DNA of 64,000 nucleotides from Promethearchaeota archaeon (GCA_029838195.1 JALGVJ010000004.1:1-64000), one strand, 5' to 3'; numbered from the stretch's first letter, positions 18,187 to 28,161 are shown. Numbers and translations: made by a program. Notes: generated from the sequence alone by a model not told the origin.

Positions 18187-19332
18187 ATGGAGTCGTGGTT
18201 AATAGCAGACCGCATTTATTCTAATATTATTACAATCTTTTTTCTAATATTCGCATGTATTTTATTTTTCATCGCTAATAAGGGGTTTAAATCCGAAAAT
18301 CGTTATGGTGCCAGCTCCACCATCGCATGTGGCATTATTTTTATAATATTTGCGTTATATAATGCCTTTATAGGATTTTTCGTCCACCCCTTTAATGGAT
18401 TTTTAGTCTTTTGGATTGGAATCATTGCCGTGATAAATCTCATTTTTATCTTCCTCATTAAAATAGAAATTAAAAAAATCAATCAAGAAAATAATACCAT
18501 ATCAACGGAAGCAGAAAAATTAAATTCTAAATTTCGTAAATATGTGAGGTATCTCATTAGTGAAAACCCTTACAAGGAACATACATCTTTAAAAACTGAA
18601 GTAATTAGAAAATCATTTCATTTATTGGGTTTCCTTATCGTAATTGCCTATTATGGTTTTTTTTTCATACCTCCCATCACCATGCTCATTAATAATGGGA
18701 TTCTTGATTTCATTCAAGAAACACGGTACTTGTATTCAATTCTCTGGGGAGATATTTCCACGTATCCTTATGGACGCGATGATTTTCGAGCGGTGATTGA
18801 TTTAACGTTATTTATCTTAGTAGGCGCTTTATTTTTTGCCATTATCATTGATTCTATTAGAAATCTATTTGGCCCCCAATACTCCATTTTAAACATTTTA
18901 ACGAGAGCAGTTTTAAGAAAAAAAGAATTAAATTCTTCAGGACCCCAAATCCATTTAATTTCGGGCGTACTCTTTAGTTACATCTTGTATTTGATTGGAT
19001 TCGTAAGTGCCGCCGTGGTTTTTTCTGCGATTACGATTGCCTGCATATCTGACGCTTTAACCGCAGTGGTAGGTAAAAAGTGTGGAAAACATAAAGTCCG
19101 ATGTTTAAATGGTCAAATTAAATCCGTCGAGGGTTTCTCCATCGGATTTATCAGTGCGTATATTTTTGCATTGTTTTTCATGGGCCCTATATATGCCTTA
19201 ATTGCTGCGATTGTTTTCTTATTAATTGACTATTTCCCACTATATATTGCCGATAACATTTTAAACCCAATAATCCTAACGGTAAGTATTGGTTTATTTC
19301 ACGTGATAACCGGCATTCCTATTGGATGGTAA
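18187..19332 (+). CDS. dolichol-kinase/diacylglycerol-kinase-like (SEC59/DGK1 family) membrane protein
   Basis: A 381-residue polytopic protein. An N-terminal membrane part (residues 1-95) precedes the conserved core: RKSFHLLGF near residue 140, SDALTAVVGKKCGKHK at about 279-294, KSVEGFSIGF and ADNILNPI near the end. SEC59/DGK1/VTE5 enzymes use CTP to phosphorylate polyprenols, diacylglycerol or phytol, and an isoprenoid substrate is likeliest in an archaeon. It probably forms an operon with the HAD phosphatase 58 bases downstream. The PlsY fusion near 28.3 kb carries a related domain. Confidence 0.8.
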   Translation: MESWLIADRIYSNIITIFFLIFACILFFIANKGFKSENRYGASSTIACGIIFIIFALYNAFIGFFVHPFNGFLVFWIGIIAVINLIFIFLIKIEIKKINQENNTISTEAEKLNSKFRKYVRYLISENPYKEHTSLKTEVIRKSFHLLGFLIVIAYYGFFFIPPITMLINNGILDFIQETRYLYSILWGDISTYPYGRDDFRAVIDLTLFILVGALFFAIIIDSIRNLFGPQYSILNILTRAVLRKKELNSSGPQIHLISGVLFSYILYLIGFVSAAVVFSAITIACISDALTAVVGKKCGKHKVRCLNGQIKSVEGFSIGFISAYIFALFFMGPIYALIAAIVFLLIDYFPLYIADNILNPIILTVSIGLFHVITGIPIGW

Positions 19333-19374
19333 ATGAGAAAAGCTATAAATTTCTAATAAAATAGTTTTAAAATT

Positions 19375-19380
19375 AGGAGG
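19375..19380 (+). promoter_or_regulatory. Shine-Dalgarno site AGGAGG of the HAD gene
   Basis: AGGAGG with 10 bases to the ATG at 19391, fixing the start of the second gene in this two-gene unit. Confidence 0.7.
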
Positions 19381-19390
19381 AATAATCATC

Positions 19391-20218
19391 ATGAGAGAAT
19401 TAATTGAGGAGTTAAAAAATATTAAATTAGCGATTTTTGATTTAGATGGCGTTATATATCGAGGTCAAAAATTAATTGGAAATGCAGATAAAGTTATTCA
19501 AGAATTAAAAGAGCATTCTATTAAAATAATTTATAATTCCAACAATTCTACCCTTTCCAGGGAAATGTACGTTGAGAGATTAAAACGATTTAACATTCCA
19601 AGCACGATTTCCGATTTTTATACCAGTGCGTATATCACAGCTGCAGAAATCAGCAAAATAAAGAAACATGCTAAAATCTACATCATTGGGGATGTAGGAT
19701 TGAAGAAAGAATTAAAACTAATGGGCCATGAAGTCATTTCCCATCCCGGTGATTATAACATGATAGATTTCGTGATTGTTGGTTTAGATGTCAAATTTAC
19801 ATATAACAAATTAGCCATTGCTCAAAAATGCATTTTGGATGGAAATGCCCAATTTTTTGCTACTAATTCTGATGCGACCTTACCTGCAGAAAACGGATTA
19901 ATGCCGGGAGCAGGAGTAATGGTTAAGGCTGTGGAAGTTTGTACGGGAAAAAAACCTGTAAAAATATTTGGTAAACCCAATCCATACGGAATCCAACTCA
20001 TATTAAACGATCATGGAATTTCCCCCGAACAAGCGTGCATTTTTGGAGATAGATTAGAAACGGATATTTTAGCGGGGAATCGTGCTGGCATCATAACCAT
20101 AGCAGTATTAACGGGGGTTTTATCAAAAAGCATGGCAGAAAAAGTTAAGGATTTGGAAGATAAACAATGCATTCCCGACTTAATCGTGAATTCCTTGGAT
20201 GAAATCTTTAAAAATTGA
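19391..20218 (+). CDS. HAD-IIA (NagD/4-nitrophenylphosphatase-like) phosphatase
   Basis: A 275-residue haloacid-dehalogenase phosphatase of class IIA. Motif I is FDLDGVIYRG (nucleophile Asp), motif II NSNNST, motif III Lys in FGKPNPYG, and motif IV GDRLETDILAG. The cap lies between motifs II and III. Relatives dephosphorylate p-nitrophenyl phosphate, glycerol phosphates, phosphoglycolate or nucleotides, and the substrate cannot be fixed from sequence. A glycerol- or lipid-phosphate substrate would fit its CTP-type kinase neighbour. Confidence 0.9.
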   Translation: MRELIEELKNIKLAIFDLDGVIYRGQKLIGNADKVIQELKEHSIKIIYNSNNSTLSREMYVERLKRFNIPSTISDFYTSAYITAAEISKIKKHAKIYIIGDVGLKKELKLMGHEVISHPGDYNMIDFVIVGLDVKFTYNKLAIAQKCILDGNAQFFATNSDATLPAENGLMPGAGVMVKAVEVCTGKKPVKIFGKPNPYGIQLILNDHGISPEQACIFGDRLETDILAGNRAGIITIAVLTGVLSKSMAEKVKDLEDKQCIPDLIVNSLDEIFKN

Positions 20219-21346
20219 GAATTCGGTGGCCCGGATTTAAAATTTTTACTTTTCAAATTAATTATAGTTAAAATTTTCTAGTAAACTAAGTTTCAGTCAT
20301 GAATTGAAAAGCAAGCTTGATAAACAATGAAAAAAGTCCTTTTTTTGAATCTTGTTTTTATCTCCTCATATCTCACGATTTATATCCTATTAAATTCAAC
20401 TTGTTAAAAATTTTCATTATTTTCTCATAAAATTTTCAAGATTTCTTTTATTTTTTAAAAATTCTGGCTAATTAGTCATGTAAAATTCACGTCTTTGTTA
20501 AAAATGATTAAAAATAATCACGGAACCGACATATTTCAAAAACATCATTCTAATTATAATGAGATCTTTTATATTTTGAATTTTTTACTATTTAAGGACA
20601 CTAGAGTCCCATTTAGCCCTTAATAATAAATTAATTAAAATTTCAACTTGAAATTTTATAACAATTTTTGAATCATTTTTGACATTTTATTAACCGATTA
20701 TTGAAGATATATTGAACAGACGGGATGTTCAATCAAAAATAAAAAATTTTCTTTCAAAAAAACGCTCCATTAGCTAATGATTGAATTATTATAAGTCATC
20801 TTAGAGAAATAGGGAATTTGCTTATATTTTTTAATTCCTAGCTGATGTTAATTTCATAAAAAAATGAATTGTGACTTTTTCTGTCAATTAAATTGAAAAA
20901 CTTAAATTTAGTTGAGAAAAAAATTTAGTATTTTAATAAGATATCCTTTTTACTGGAAGATTATAAATTTTTCATGAGTTTTCCGATTTCCTGATTAAAA
21001 ATTCTATTTAAGTTGGATAAAATTTATTTTAATTTAATTTTAGCATGTCTGAATTTTTTTCATGATGATATATTAAGCATTTAACATGAATTTTTTATCC
21101 CATAAAAATATTTGAATATAAGGTTTTTTTAAAACAATAATTTTAAACATATTTCTAACATGAGGTTCATTCTTATTGAAGGCTTTTTCTATTTTAGGTT
21201 TTCATAGGAATAAATTCAATTAAAAAAAACATGCGTGATTTCTTACTTTAAAACCTAAAAGGCATGGTTAATTCCTAATATCTTGTTAAAAAATCGAGAA
21301 TGAATGAGCCCAGATTCCTCTCTTATTATGGAATTAAGCCCCTTAT
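20219..21346. other. 1.1 kb gene-free AT-rich stretch
   Basis: The longest non-coding region of the window, between convergent genes. Every frame is broken by frequent stops, and I found no tRNA-like or GC-rich structured segment. A short dyad (GGAC-A-CTAG-A-GTCC) lies at 20596-20609. No origin-associated gene such as orc1/cdc6 is adjacent, so an origin is not supported. Confidence 0.5.
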
Positions 21347-21886
21347 TCATAGGAATCCCGCATCTTTCATTACCAATCGCGTGATCATCAAGAAAACTTC
21401 TTCAACACCCTCACCTGTTTTAGATGAACATTCAATATAACCATTTAACCCGTTTGATTCGGCAATCTCTAATGCAGCCTCTCGACTAATAGATCTCCTC
21501 TCATTTAGATCTAATTTTCCTCCGACCATTATGATTGGAATTCTCTTTGGTATTTCTAAAGATCTCTTATTCACAATTTCCAGCCAATTTTTAAAATTTT
21601 TTATGCTTGAATAACGCGTGATATCATACATAAAAATTCCTCCATTAGCACCAATCATGTAGCTTGGCAATAGAAATCGGAATCTATCTTCTCCGGCGAA
21701 ATCCCATATTTGCAAAGAAACTTTTTTTCCATTTATTTCCACCCGTTTAATATGGAAATCAACACCGATTGTCATCTGAGAGCTTTCTTTAAACAATCCT
21801 GTTAAAAAGCGGTTCAGAAGTGTAGTTTTTCCCACCCCGCCATCGCCGAAAATACATATTTTAAACATGTAATCTAAGGGCGCCAT
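21347..21886 (-). CDS. Rab/Ras-like small GTPase
   Basis: A 179-residue single-domain GTPase. G1 is GDGGVGKT, switch I carries TIGVDF, G3 is WDFAGED, and G5 is ECSSKTGEG. G4 reads VGGKLDL instead of the usual VGNKxDL, so the guanine-contacting Asn is Gly. There is no C-terminal cysteine for prenylation, in common with most archaeal members. The longest frame starts at TTG (21895); the ATG at 21886 is preferred, and a start at the MFKICIFG methionine (21868) is possible. Asgard archaea have large families of these GTPases, presumed regulators of membrane or cytoskeletal processes. Confidence 0.93.
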   Translation of the reverse strand: MAPLDYMFKICIFGDGGVGKTTLLNRFLTGLFKESSQMTIGVDFHIKRVEINGKKVSLQIWDFAGEDRFRFLLPSYMIGANGGIFMYDITRYSSIKNFKNWLEIVNKRSLEIPKRIPIIMVGGKLDLNERRSISREAALEIAESNGLNGYIECSSKTGEGVEEVFLMITRLVMKDAGFL

Positions 21887-22014
21887 TTGTATCAATAGTT
21901 AATATAAAATTTTTTCATGATAATGTTAATTAACATATAAGAGAAACATTATAAAAATTTTAACAAACAAGATAAAGAAGAAAAGAGTTCTTGATTCAAA
22001 AACCATATCTTCCT

Positions 22015-23400
22015 TTATTCCATTTTTAAATGATTCGAATATTCCATTAAAAAATAATAATAAGACATGCGCATGGGAAGGATGGATTCCAATTGAATGA
22101 ATTCATTGGGACCATGGGCATGCCCTCCTATTCCCAATCCTCCGACTAAGAAATCTTTTCCGAGTTTCTTTTTGATAACGCTCAAAGGAGCTGCTGCAGC
22201 ACTAAACGGCCAGATTTCTGTAGAGTATCCCATGATTTCAAAACTTTTTATCAAACTTTTTACGAGAGGAGATTCCATATCAGTTCTGGAACCCTCGTAC
22301 CCGCTATTTTTAATCATTTCTACATGAAAGGGATGAGAACTTTTAAATTTTTTAACTTTTTGAAAAATTTCGTCATAAACTTCTTCAATCGAAAAATTGG
22401 GAGGAAGACGAATGTCAAGATTACAGGTGGCAGTATTAGGAACTATATTTTGGATGCCGGTTCCCAAATATCCGGCTTTAAATGTGGAAATATTGAAAGT
22501 AGGTTGGTATAAATATTTAATAAAAGCTTGTTCGAAATCTCTTTCAAGGAGCGTGTTAATTCCAACTTTTTTTTTAAATTTTTCCAAGCTAATTCCGTTA
22601 ATTATGTTTTTAATCATTGCTAGATCCACCTCTGAAATTTTCAGGGATTGGTTTAAACATTTGAGGTGGAATTGGCCATCATCGTAAATTATTTTTAATA
22701 GAGAAAGTAATTCAGATGCAGCATTAGGAATCATGGGTTTAAAAGAAGAATGGGTGATATTATTCAATGTATCCAGGTTAAAGGAAAGAGAAAGAATTCC
22801 CTTGTATCCTAATTTTAATACAGCTTTTTTATTAAGGGATTGTTTTGCTGCAGGATAATAGGCGCCCGAGCAATGAGTAAATGATAATTGATTTTTTTCA
22901 AGAAGATCAAGCAAAGTAGGAGAGCCAAGTTCTTCTTCTCCATCAAAAATGATGTAAAGGGTAAGGGGCAGCACCTCATGGTGTTTTAAAATTTTAACAA
23001 TATTTAGGAATGCTAAAAGAGGCGTTTTGGAATTATACGCCCCCCGAGCAACCACGCATTTACCCAAAGAGTTAAGTTCGGGTAAAGTTAAAATTTCTGC
23101 TCCAAAAGGAGCACTAACCCAATCTTTTTCATTGTTAATTGGTTGAGTATCGTACATGGTATAGATTATTAATCCTTTTTCACCGGTACCTTGAATTTTG
23201 GCTATCATTAAAGGGTTGATTTGAGGAGGATATTTGATAATTTCGGAGGCAATTTCTTCAATATATTCTAAGATGAAATTTTTAGCACGTTTAATCCCCT
23301 CATGATTATGTGTAAAACTCGGAATTCTCAAAAATGGGCGCAATTCTCTTTCAATGAACTCTTGGTTTGATTCTCTAATAGCACCTTCAATTTCGTCCAT
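22015..23400 (-). CDS. M20-family peptidase homologue with altered zinc ligands
   Basis: A 461-residue protein with the M20 dipeptidase layout: catalytic domain, dimerisation lid at about 195-330, and a second catalytic part. The zinc-site motifs are partly degraded. The H-x-D motif reads YTMYDTQP (His replaced by Met82), the bridging Asp after ARG is Asn (RGAYNSK, N123), while FDGEEE (155-156) and the late GHAHGPNE histidines survive. The gene is intact and long, so it is probably selected for. It may be a non-hydrolytic or mono-metal homologue. Confidence 0.8.
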   Translation of the reverse strand: MDEIEGAIRESNQEFIERELRPFLRIPSFTHNHEGIKRAKNFILEYIEEIASEIIKYPPQINPLMIAKIQGTGEKGLIIYTMYDTQPINNEKDWVSAPFGAEILTLPELNSLGKCVVARGAYNSKTPLLAFLNIVKILKHHEVLPLTLYIIFDGEEELGSPTLLDLLEKNQLSFTHCSGAYYPAAKQSLNKKAVLKLGYKGILSLSFNLDTLNNITHSSFKPMIPNAASELLSLLKIIYDDGQFHLKCLNQSLKISEVDLAMIKNIINGISLEKFKKKVGINTLLERDFEQAFIKYLYQPTFNISTFKAGYLGTGIQNIVPNTATCNLDIRLPPNFSIEEVYDEIFQKVKKFKSSHPFHVEMIKNSGYEGSRTDMESPLVKSLIKSFEIMGYSTEIWPFSAAAAPLSVIKKKLGKDFLVGGLGIGGHAHGPNEFIQLESILPMRMSYYYFLMEYSNHLKME

Positions 23401-23764
23401 TTTTTTTCACTTAAGTGTCTTTTATTAAACACATTAATTATAAAATTATAACGGGAATTGCCTATAAAAATATAATGATTAATTAATGAATGATGAATTA
23501 AAAAAAATACAAGCTTAATTTCTTTAATAAAAAATTCAATATATTTTTGTTATTCAAGAACTCCTTTATTACTAGTACCCTTTCTTTTTGTCTTAAATTT
23601 CCTTTCTTAATAATTCTCTTTACAAGGAGTTTAGTTTTATAAAGAATGGAAAATTACATTTACATGTAAAATTTTAAAACAATGTTTCTGGACCCATTTT
23701 CACTTAAGTATCATGTATTAGAAGCGGGTTTTTATAAAAATTTAAAGAAAATAGGCTAATACAC
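23401..23764. other. gene-free stretch with a 12-bp palindrome
   Basis: About 360 AT-rich bases between divergent genes, so promoters for both should lie here. The only distinct element is the perfect palindrome TTTACATGTAAA at 23659-23670, about 95 bases before the Roadblock-like gene. Confidence 0.4.
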
Positions 23765-24115
23765 GTGAATGTTAACACTGACTTAAAAAATATCTTAAAA
23801 GAACTCTCTGAAAAAGCCAAGTTAATGGGTGCTTTTTATATTTCTCAAGATGGTTCCATTATAGATCATTTCTTTAGGGAATCCGTCAATCTTAACTCCC
23901 TTCCTGAAAATTTAAGTAAAATTATACAAAATTCAAAAGAATTGGGAATCCTCATAGGAAATGAAAGCTTCAAGCAAATCATTGCAGAATTGGATAATAA
24001 TACCATCCTCTTGTCTAAAATCACGGACGCCCGCTACTTAATATTAATATTAACGAGAAAATCCATCCTTCATGGAATTATAGACCCCTATTTAGAATAC
24101 CTTAAAAATTTTTAA
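23765..24115 (+). CDS. divergent Roadblock/LC7-like protein
   Basis: A 116-residue protein with the size and layout of a Roadblock/LC7 domain: helix DLKNILKELSEKAK, strand GAFYISQDGSIIDHF, a middle helix, strands around TILLSKITDARYLILIL and a final helix. It is much more divergent than the copy at 15.6 kb, so the family call is tentative. The start is GTG; no in-frame ATG precedes it. It stands alone between two minus-strand peptidase-like genes. Confidence 0.55.
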   Translation: MNVNTDLKNILKELSEKAKLMGAFYISQDGSIIDHFFRESVNLNSLPENLSKIIQNSKELGILIGNESFKQIIAELDNNTILLSKITDARYLILILTRKSILHGIIDPYLEYLKNF

Positions 24116-24227
24116 TAATTAAGAGGATTTGCTTTCAATTTACTTTTACTTCAAAAAAAAATTTCTCGGGCGAATTATTGAAATTTAGGCTGTTTGGAGT
24201 GCTTTTAAATAAAAAAATTAAATAGAT

Positions 24228-25481
24228 TTATTTATCTATTCGTTTTAAATATTCAAGGCAAATTTTTAAAAATTGCCCCAACGCTTCTTTTTCCACGACA
24301 TCGGGCGTGTCTAATCGCGTGTGATAATAAGGAACTAACTCATCTACTAAATTCAAAGAGCCCAATGAGGCGCATGGAATGCTCGCTTTAGAGAAAGTTG
24401 CCCCATCCGTGGCACCAAAGGGCAATGGAGCAATTTTGACGCTAGGATTAATTTTCTTAGCAATATCATATAGTTCTTCATACACTCGTGGGTCATGCTT
24501 AGCACCAATCCCCGATTCCTTATCGTGAATGATTATCACCTTGGTGCTACCAATGCTATCCATGTTAACGACAACCGCATTATTTTTTTTCAATTCATCC
24601 TCATGAGCCCGAAGATAACGCTTGGAACCTCGAAGCCCCGCCTCTTCTCCCGCAAAACTTACCAGTAAAACACGCGTTGACTGGGGAAAAATTGAGGGAT
24701 CATTTTTTTTCGAAGCTAAATAATTTCCGATTCCTAATAATACCGCAACTCCTGATAAATTATCGAATGCTCCAAGGACGGGTTTATATCCATGGAAAAA
24801 CACGTAAACAAAAACTATGGGTGTAAAACAAGCAAAAACGATCCCAAGAACTAGAAATAGCAAGGGAAGAGAAATATCTAAGAAAAGAAAAATTACTTTC
24901 AAGATGATACCAATTAATACAACGGCAACGCCGACATATCCCACGTTGATGATGACCTGTCCGAATCGCTTTAAATAATAAAACGTATTGAATTCGAAAG
25001 CAGAATCATGATGTGTGGAAAAAATCATGTCTCTTTTTGCCTCTCCGGAAGGATTAATGATGCCAATCACGTTTCTTGATTTTCTTTTCGGAAAAAATAT
25101 GTCAAAAACTTCATAATATTTCATGACTTCTAAAATGAAATAACTCACGGCAATCAAGATGAGAATGATGGCAAGGATTAGAAATGTCACCTCTAAGAGA
25201 GAGGATAAAAAAATCATGCTCAAATCATTTAATAGAACTAACCAATATAAGATTATTGCTACAAGCACCAAAAGAGCATTATACCTTATTCCGCCTAAAA
25301 ATGCGTGCGGACTACTCATGTATTCTTCTTGATTGGTCGTATCGCAAAATTTCTTGAACTCCGCTTCTATTTTGTCTCCTGCTAAAAGTTCTTGCTCCGT
25401 TCCTGCCTCTCGCGGCCCAATATTCTCGCAAATATCTTTTATGAAATCATACATGTAATCCATTAATTTCTCATCAATCAT
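24228..25481 (-). CDS. membrane-embedded M28-family metallopeptidase
   Basis: A 417-residue zinc aminopeptidase homologue with all five metal positions visible: His in THHDSAFEF, Asp in GAFDNLSG, Glu-Glu in SFAGEEAGL, Asp in NMDSIGS and His in YYHTRLDTPD. About four to five membrane helices are inserted: two around residues 65-120 before the first ligand, and two or three around 185-235 between the first and second ligands. This keeps the catalytic domain at the membrane. Membrane M28 proteins include Fxna-like and glutaminyl-cyclase-like enzymes. Substrate unknown; peptides or acylated amines are possible. Confidence 0.87.
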   Translation of the reverse strand: MIDEKLMDYMYDFIKDICENIGPREAGTEQELLAGDKIEAEFKKFCDTTNQEEYMSSPHAFLGGIRYNALLVLVAIILYWLVLLNDLSMIFLSSLLEVTFLILAIILILIAVSYFILEVMKYYEVFDIFFPKRKSRNVIGIINPSGEAKRDMIFSTHHDSAFEFNTFYYLKRFGQVIINVGYVGVAVVLIGIILKVIFLFLDISLPLLFLVLGIVFACFTPIVFVYVFFHGYKPVLGAFDNLSGVAVLLGIGNYLASKKNDPSIFPQSTRVLLVSFAGEEAGLRGSKRYLRAHEDELKKNNAVVVNMDSIGSTKVIIIHDKESGIGAKHDPRVYEELYDIAKKINPSVKIAPLPFGATDGATFSKASIPCASLGSLNLVDELVPYYHTRLDTPDVVEKEALGQFLKICLEYLKRIDK

Positions 25482-25628
25482 TGTTCAAATAACTCCTTTT
25501 TTATCCAATTTTTTTTGATGTTAATAAATGTTCCTCTAAAAATAATACTTTCTTACCTTGGAGAAATAAAACGTCATGGAGAAAAATAAAGGAATAGAAA
25601 ATAAAAAAAAATTAAAAGAAGAATCTCT

Positions 25629-27344
25629 TTATTTCCGTGCCTCTTCTTCTCTTAAAGCTTTTTTCAACACCTTTCCAACTAATGTTAACGGAAGCTCCTC
25701 GCGAAATTCCCATATTTTCGGTACCTCGTATTTAGCAAGATTTTCTTGCGCAAATTTCTGTATGCTTTCCTTCACCTCTTCCGTTGCTTCAATTCCTTGC
25801 TTCAATTGCACGATCGCCTTGACAATTTCACTGCCCGGACGATTTGGATCCGGTACCCCAATAATGGCTAACAATTGGATGGCCGGATGTTTTGTCAAAA
25901 CTTCCTCTACATGGACACTATAAACCTTGAATCCGCTCACGCTTAGCATGTCTTTCGTGCGGTCTATAATTTTTAAATAGCCATCTTCGTCAAAGATTCC
26001 CACATCGCCCGTGTGGAGCCATCCATTGATCCAAGTTTGCACCGTTGCTTCAGGCTTTTTATAATATCCGTGAGTAATTTGAGGACCCTTAAGACAAATT
26101 TCACCCGGTTGTCCAACTTCAACTTCTTCTCCTGTTGAAACATCTACTAGTATGACTTCCGTATCCGGAAGAGGAAGCCCGACAGAGCCAATGCGTTTCT
26201 CTCCTAATGCGGGATTGACCGTTACGAGTACCGCAGATTCCGTCATACCATAAACCTCCACGAACTTATTTTGTGTATAAAATTGCTTTTCAAATTCTTT
26301 AATAGCTTCAGGTGGAAACGGTGCCGCCCCTGACACGTATAACGATATATTTTGTAATATCTCCGGAGGAATTTCCTTGGACTTGGGATTTCTCATTAGC
26401 ATCAAGTATAATGTGGGAACATTTCCAAAACAAGTTATCTTTTTATCGATGATTTCATGAATGATATGGTCCGTATCTCGTGGATTGGCAATGATCACGT
26501 GAGAAGATCCTATATATGTGAGAAAAAGCCCAATGAATAATCCGGCAATATGAAAATAAGGAAAAGCGGAAAGAGTTATGTCAGTTCCCTTCTTCCTGTT
26601 AAGCCACGTGTCAAATTGCTGCATATTTGCGTGCAAGTTAAAGTGAGTTATTTCAACGCCTTTTGGCTTGCCCGTCGTGCCCCCTGTATATTGGATTTGA
26701 GCTAAATCATTTTTTGGGTCGATTTCTACTTTCTTCAAATCAATGGGAGTTTCCACGGCTTCCAAAAAGGGTACCACTTTCTTACCCGGCCAGGGCTTGA
26801 TTTTTCCCGAAGGAATCTTCTTTATGAGTTTTCCCATGAACACTTTAAATTTCGAAAAGCCCATGAACTCGGAAATGTTGGTAGGAATGATCACTTCAAC
26901 TTTGGGCAATTTATCCAAGATTTTGCTAAAGATTTTTTCATAGACAATATCCATAGTTACGACAAACTTAGTATCCGAGTCATCTAATTGATAGGCAATT
27001 TCAGGAGGGCTTAATAGAGGTGAGCAGCCAGAACATATCCCTCCAGCAATATAAGTTCCATATACTGTGATTAGATATTGTGGGCTGTTTGGAATGTTCA
27101 CGGAAACTACGTCTCCTTTTTTTAGGCCATTTTTTTGGAGAAACGTTGCAAATTTTTGGGATAGATTTAAAATTTCGCCGTAGGTCATGGCTCTATCCAT
27201 GAAATAGAATCCGATTCTATCTTTAAACGTTTCCATGGCGTTGGTAAGGCACGTTCCCAAGTCCTCTAAGACATAATCAAGGGAGGGGGGAACATGCTTA
27301 TCATAGGATTTCAACCAGATTTTTTCTTTACTTGTAAAGGTCAT
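25629..27344 (-). CDS. long-chain acyl-CoA ligase (AMP-forming, FadD-like)
   Basis: A 571-residue adenylate-forming enzyme that activates fatty or other carboxylic acids to CoA thioesters. It has the P-loop YTGGTTGKPKG, VEVYGMTE (A5), the GWLHTGD motif, and the C-terminal lysine region VGKVLKKALREEE. The length and motif set fit medium- or long-chain acyl-CoA synthetases rather than acetyl-CoA synthetase, which is encoded separately at 35.8 kb. It is divergent from the lysoplasmalogenase-like gene and close to the PlsY fusion, which needs acyl-phosphate or acyl donors. Confidence 0.9.
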   Translation of the reverse strand: MTFTSKEKIWLKSYDKHVPPSLDYVLEDLGTCLTNAMETFKDRIGFYFMDRAMTYGEILNLSQKFATFLQKNGLKKGDVVSVNIPNSPQYLITVYGTYIAGGICSGCSPLLSPPEIAYQLDDSDTKFVVTMDIVYEKIFSKILDKLPKVEVIIPTNISEFMGFSKFKVFMGKLIKKIPSGKIKPWPGKKVVPFLEAVETPIDLKKVEIDPKNDLAQIQYTGGTTGKPKGVEITHFNLHANMQQFDTWLNRKKGTDITLSAFPYFHIAGLFIGLFLTYIGSSHVIIANPRDTDHIIHEIIDKKITCFGNVPTLYLMLMRNPKSKEIPPEILQNISLYVSGAAPFPPEAIKEFEKQFYTQNKFVEVYGMTESAVLVTVNPALGEKRIGSVGLPLPDTEVILVDVSTGEEVEVGQPGEICLKGPQITHGYYKKPEATVQTWINGWLHTGDVGIFDEDGYLKIIDRTKDMLSVSGFKVYSVHVEEVLTKHPAIQLLAIIGVPDPNRPGSEIVKAIVQLKQGIEATEEVKESIQKFAQENLAKYEVPKIWEFREELPLTLVGKVLKKALREEEARK

Positions 27345-27477
27345 GATTATCCCTTTTGAATTTATTAAATGGAATTATATAATATTGATTGGAACCTTTT
27401 TAAACCTTATCATGGAATAGAAGAATGGGTAAAAAAGGATGTAAAATTTAAAACGATTAAAAGATTTACCAAATATC

Positions 27478-28161
27478 ATGATAACTATTATTATTCTAAT
27501 AATATATTTGATAATGGCCGTTGCAGATATAATCGTGGTAGAAAAGAGACTCAAGAAGCTGGAATATGTCTTTAAGTGTTCTTTAATGCCTCTTTTAATC
27601 TTTTATTACGTGGTAAGCACTGTGGGAACTGCCATGATGGACGTATTGATAATTCTGGCACTTATTGGGGGTTTTTTTGGAGATTTTTTCTTAGTATTGG
27701 AAAATGAGGAGAAATGGTTTATTTTTGGAATGCTTGCATTTTTATTGGGGCACGTGTTCTATATTCTTTCCTTCATGTTTTCTCTTTGGAGTTATTTTGT
27801 AGCAGGGATTTCAATTAATTTAGTTTTTATCATACTACTCTTGTTCATTCCGGTGGTCGTCCTTATTGGATTTACTTATCCGAAATTTAATAAATTTTTA
27901 GGAGAGATGAACATTCCCGTACACGTGTACATGATAGCGATCTTGATAATGCATGTTTTTGCGACTTTGCGCGTGATTAGATTTGGCGTTTTCAGTTTCA
28001 TTTTAACGTGGCTGGGTTCCATTTTATTCATATCTTCTGACTCGCTGATTGCAATCAAGACTTTTAATAAAGAGTTAAAACTAAGGCACGTAGATGCCGT
28101 GATAATGGCAACTTATATATTAGGCCAATTTTTCATCATTCAAGGGCTTCTCATGGCGTGA
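27478..28161 (+). CDS. YhhN/TMEM86-family lysoplasmalogenase-like membrane protein
   Basis: A 227-residue protein with about eight membrane helices. The family features are a Lys-containing second helix (KCSLMPLLIFYYV), a GDFFLVL acidic motif, GMLAFLLGHVFYI, and a last helix with YILGQFFIIQG. YhhN/TMEM86 enzymes hydrolyse the vinyl-ether bond of lysoplasmalogens; an archaeal substrate could be another ether lipid. It lies between the acyl-CoA ligase and the PlsY-kinase fusion. It starts at ATG after an AT-rich leader. Confidence 0.72.
   Translation: MITIIILIIYLIMAVADIIVVEKRLKKLEYVFKCSLMPLLIFYYVVSTVGTAMMDVLIILALIGGFFGDFFLVLENEEKWFIFGMLAFLLGHVFYILSFMFSLWSYFVAGISINLVFIILLLFIPVVVLIGFTYPKFNKFLGEMNIPVHVYMIAILIMHVFATLRVIRFGVFSFILTWLGSILFISSDSLIAIKTFNKELKLRHVDAVIMATYILGQFFIIQGLLMA

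Noticed and set aside
20219-21346. Replication origin in the long AT-rich gap
   Set aside because: No orc1/cdc6 gene, no repeated origin-recognition boxes and no clear composition switch were seen.
27369-27575. A 68-codon frame before the lysoplasmalogenase-like gene
   Set aside because: It overlaps the clear membrane-protein frame starting at 27478, and its translation shows no recognisable protein character.
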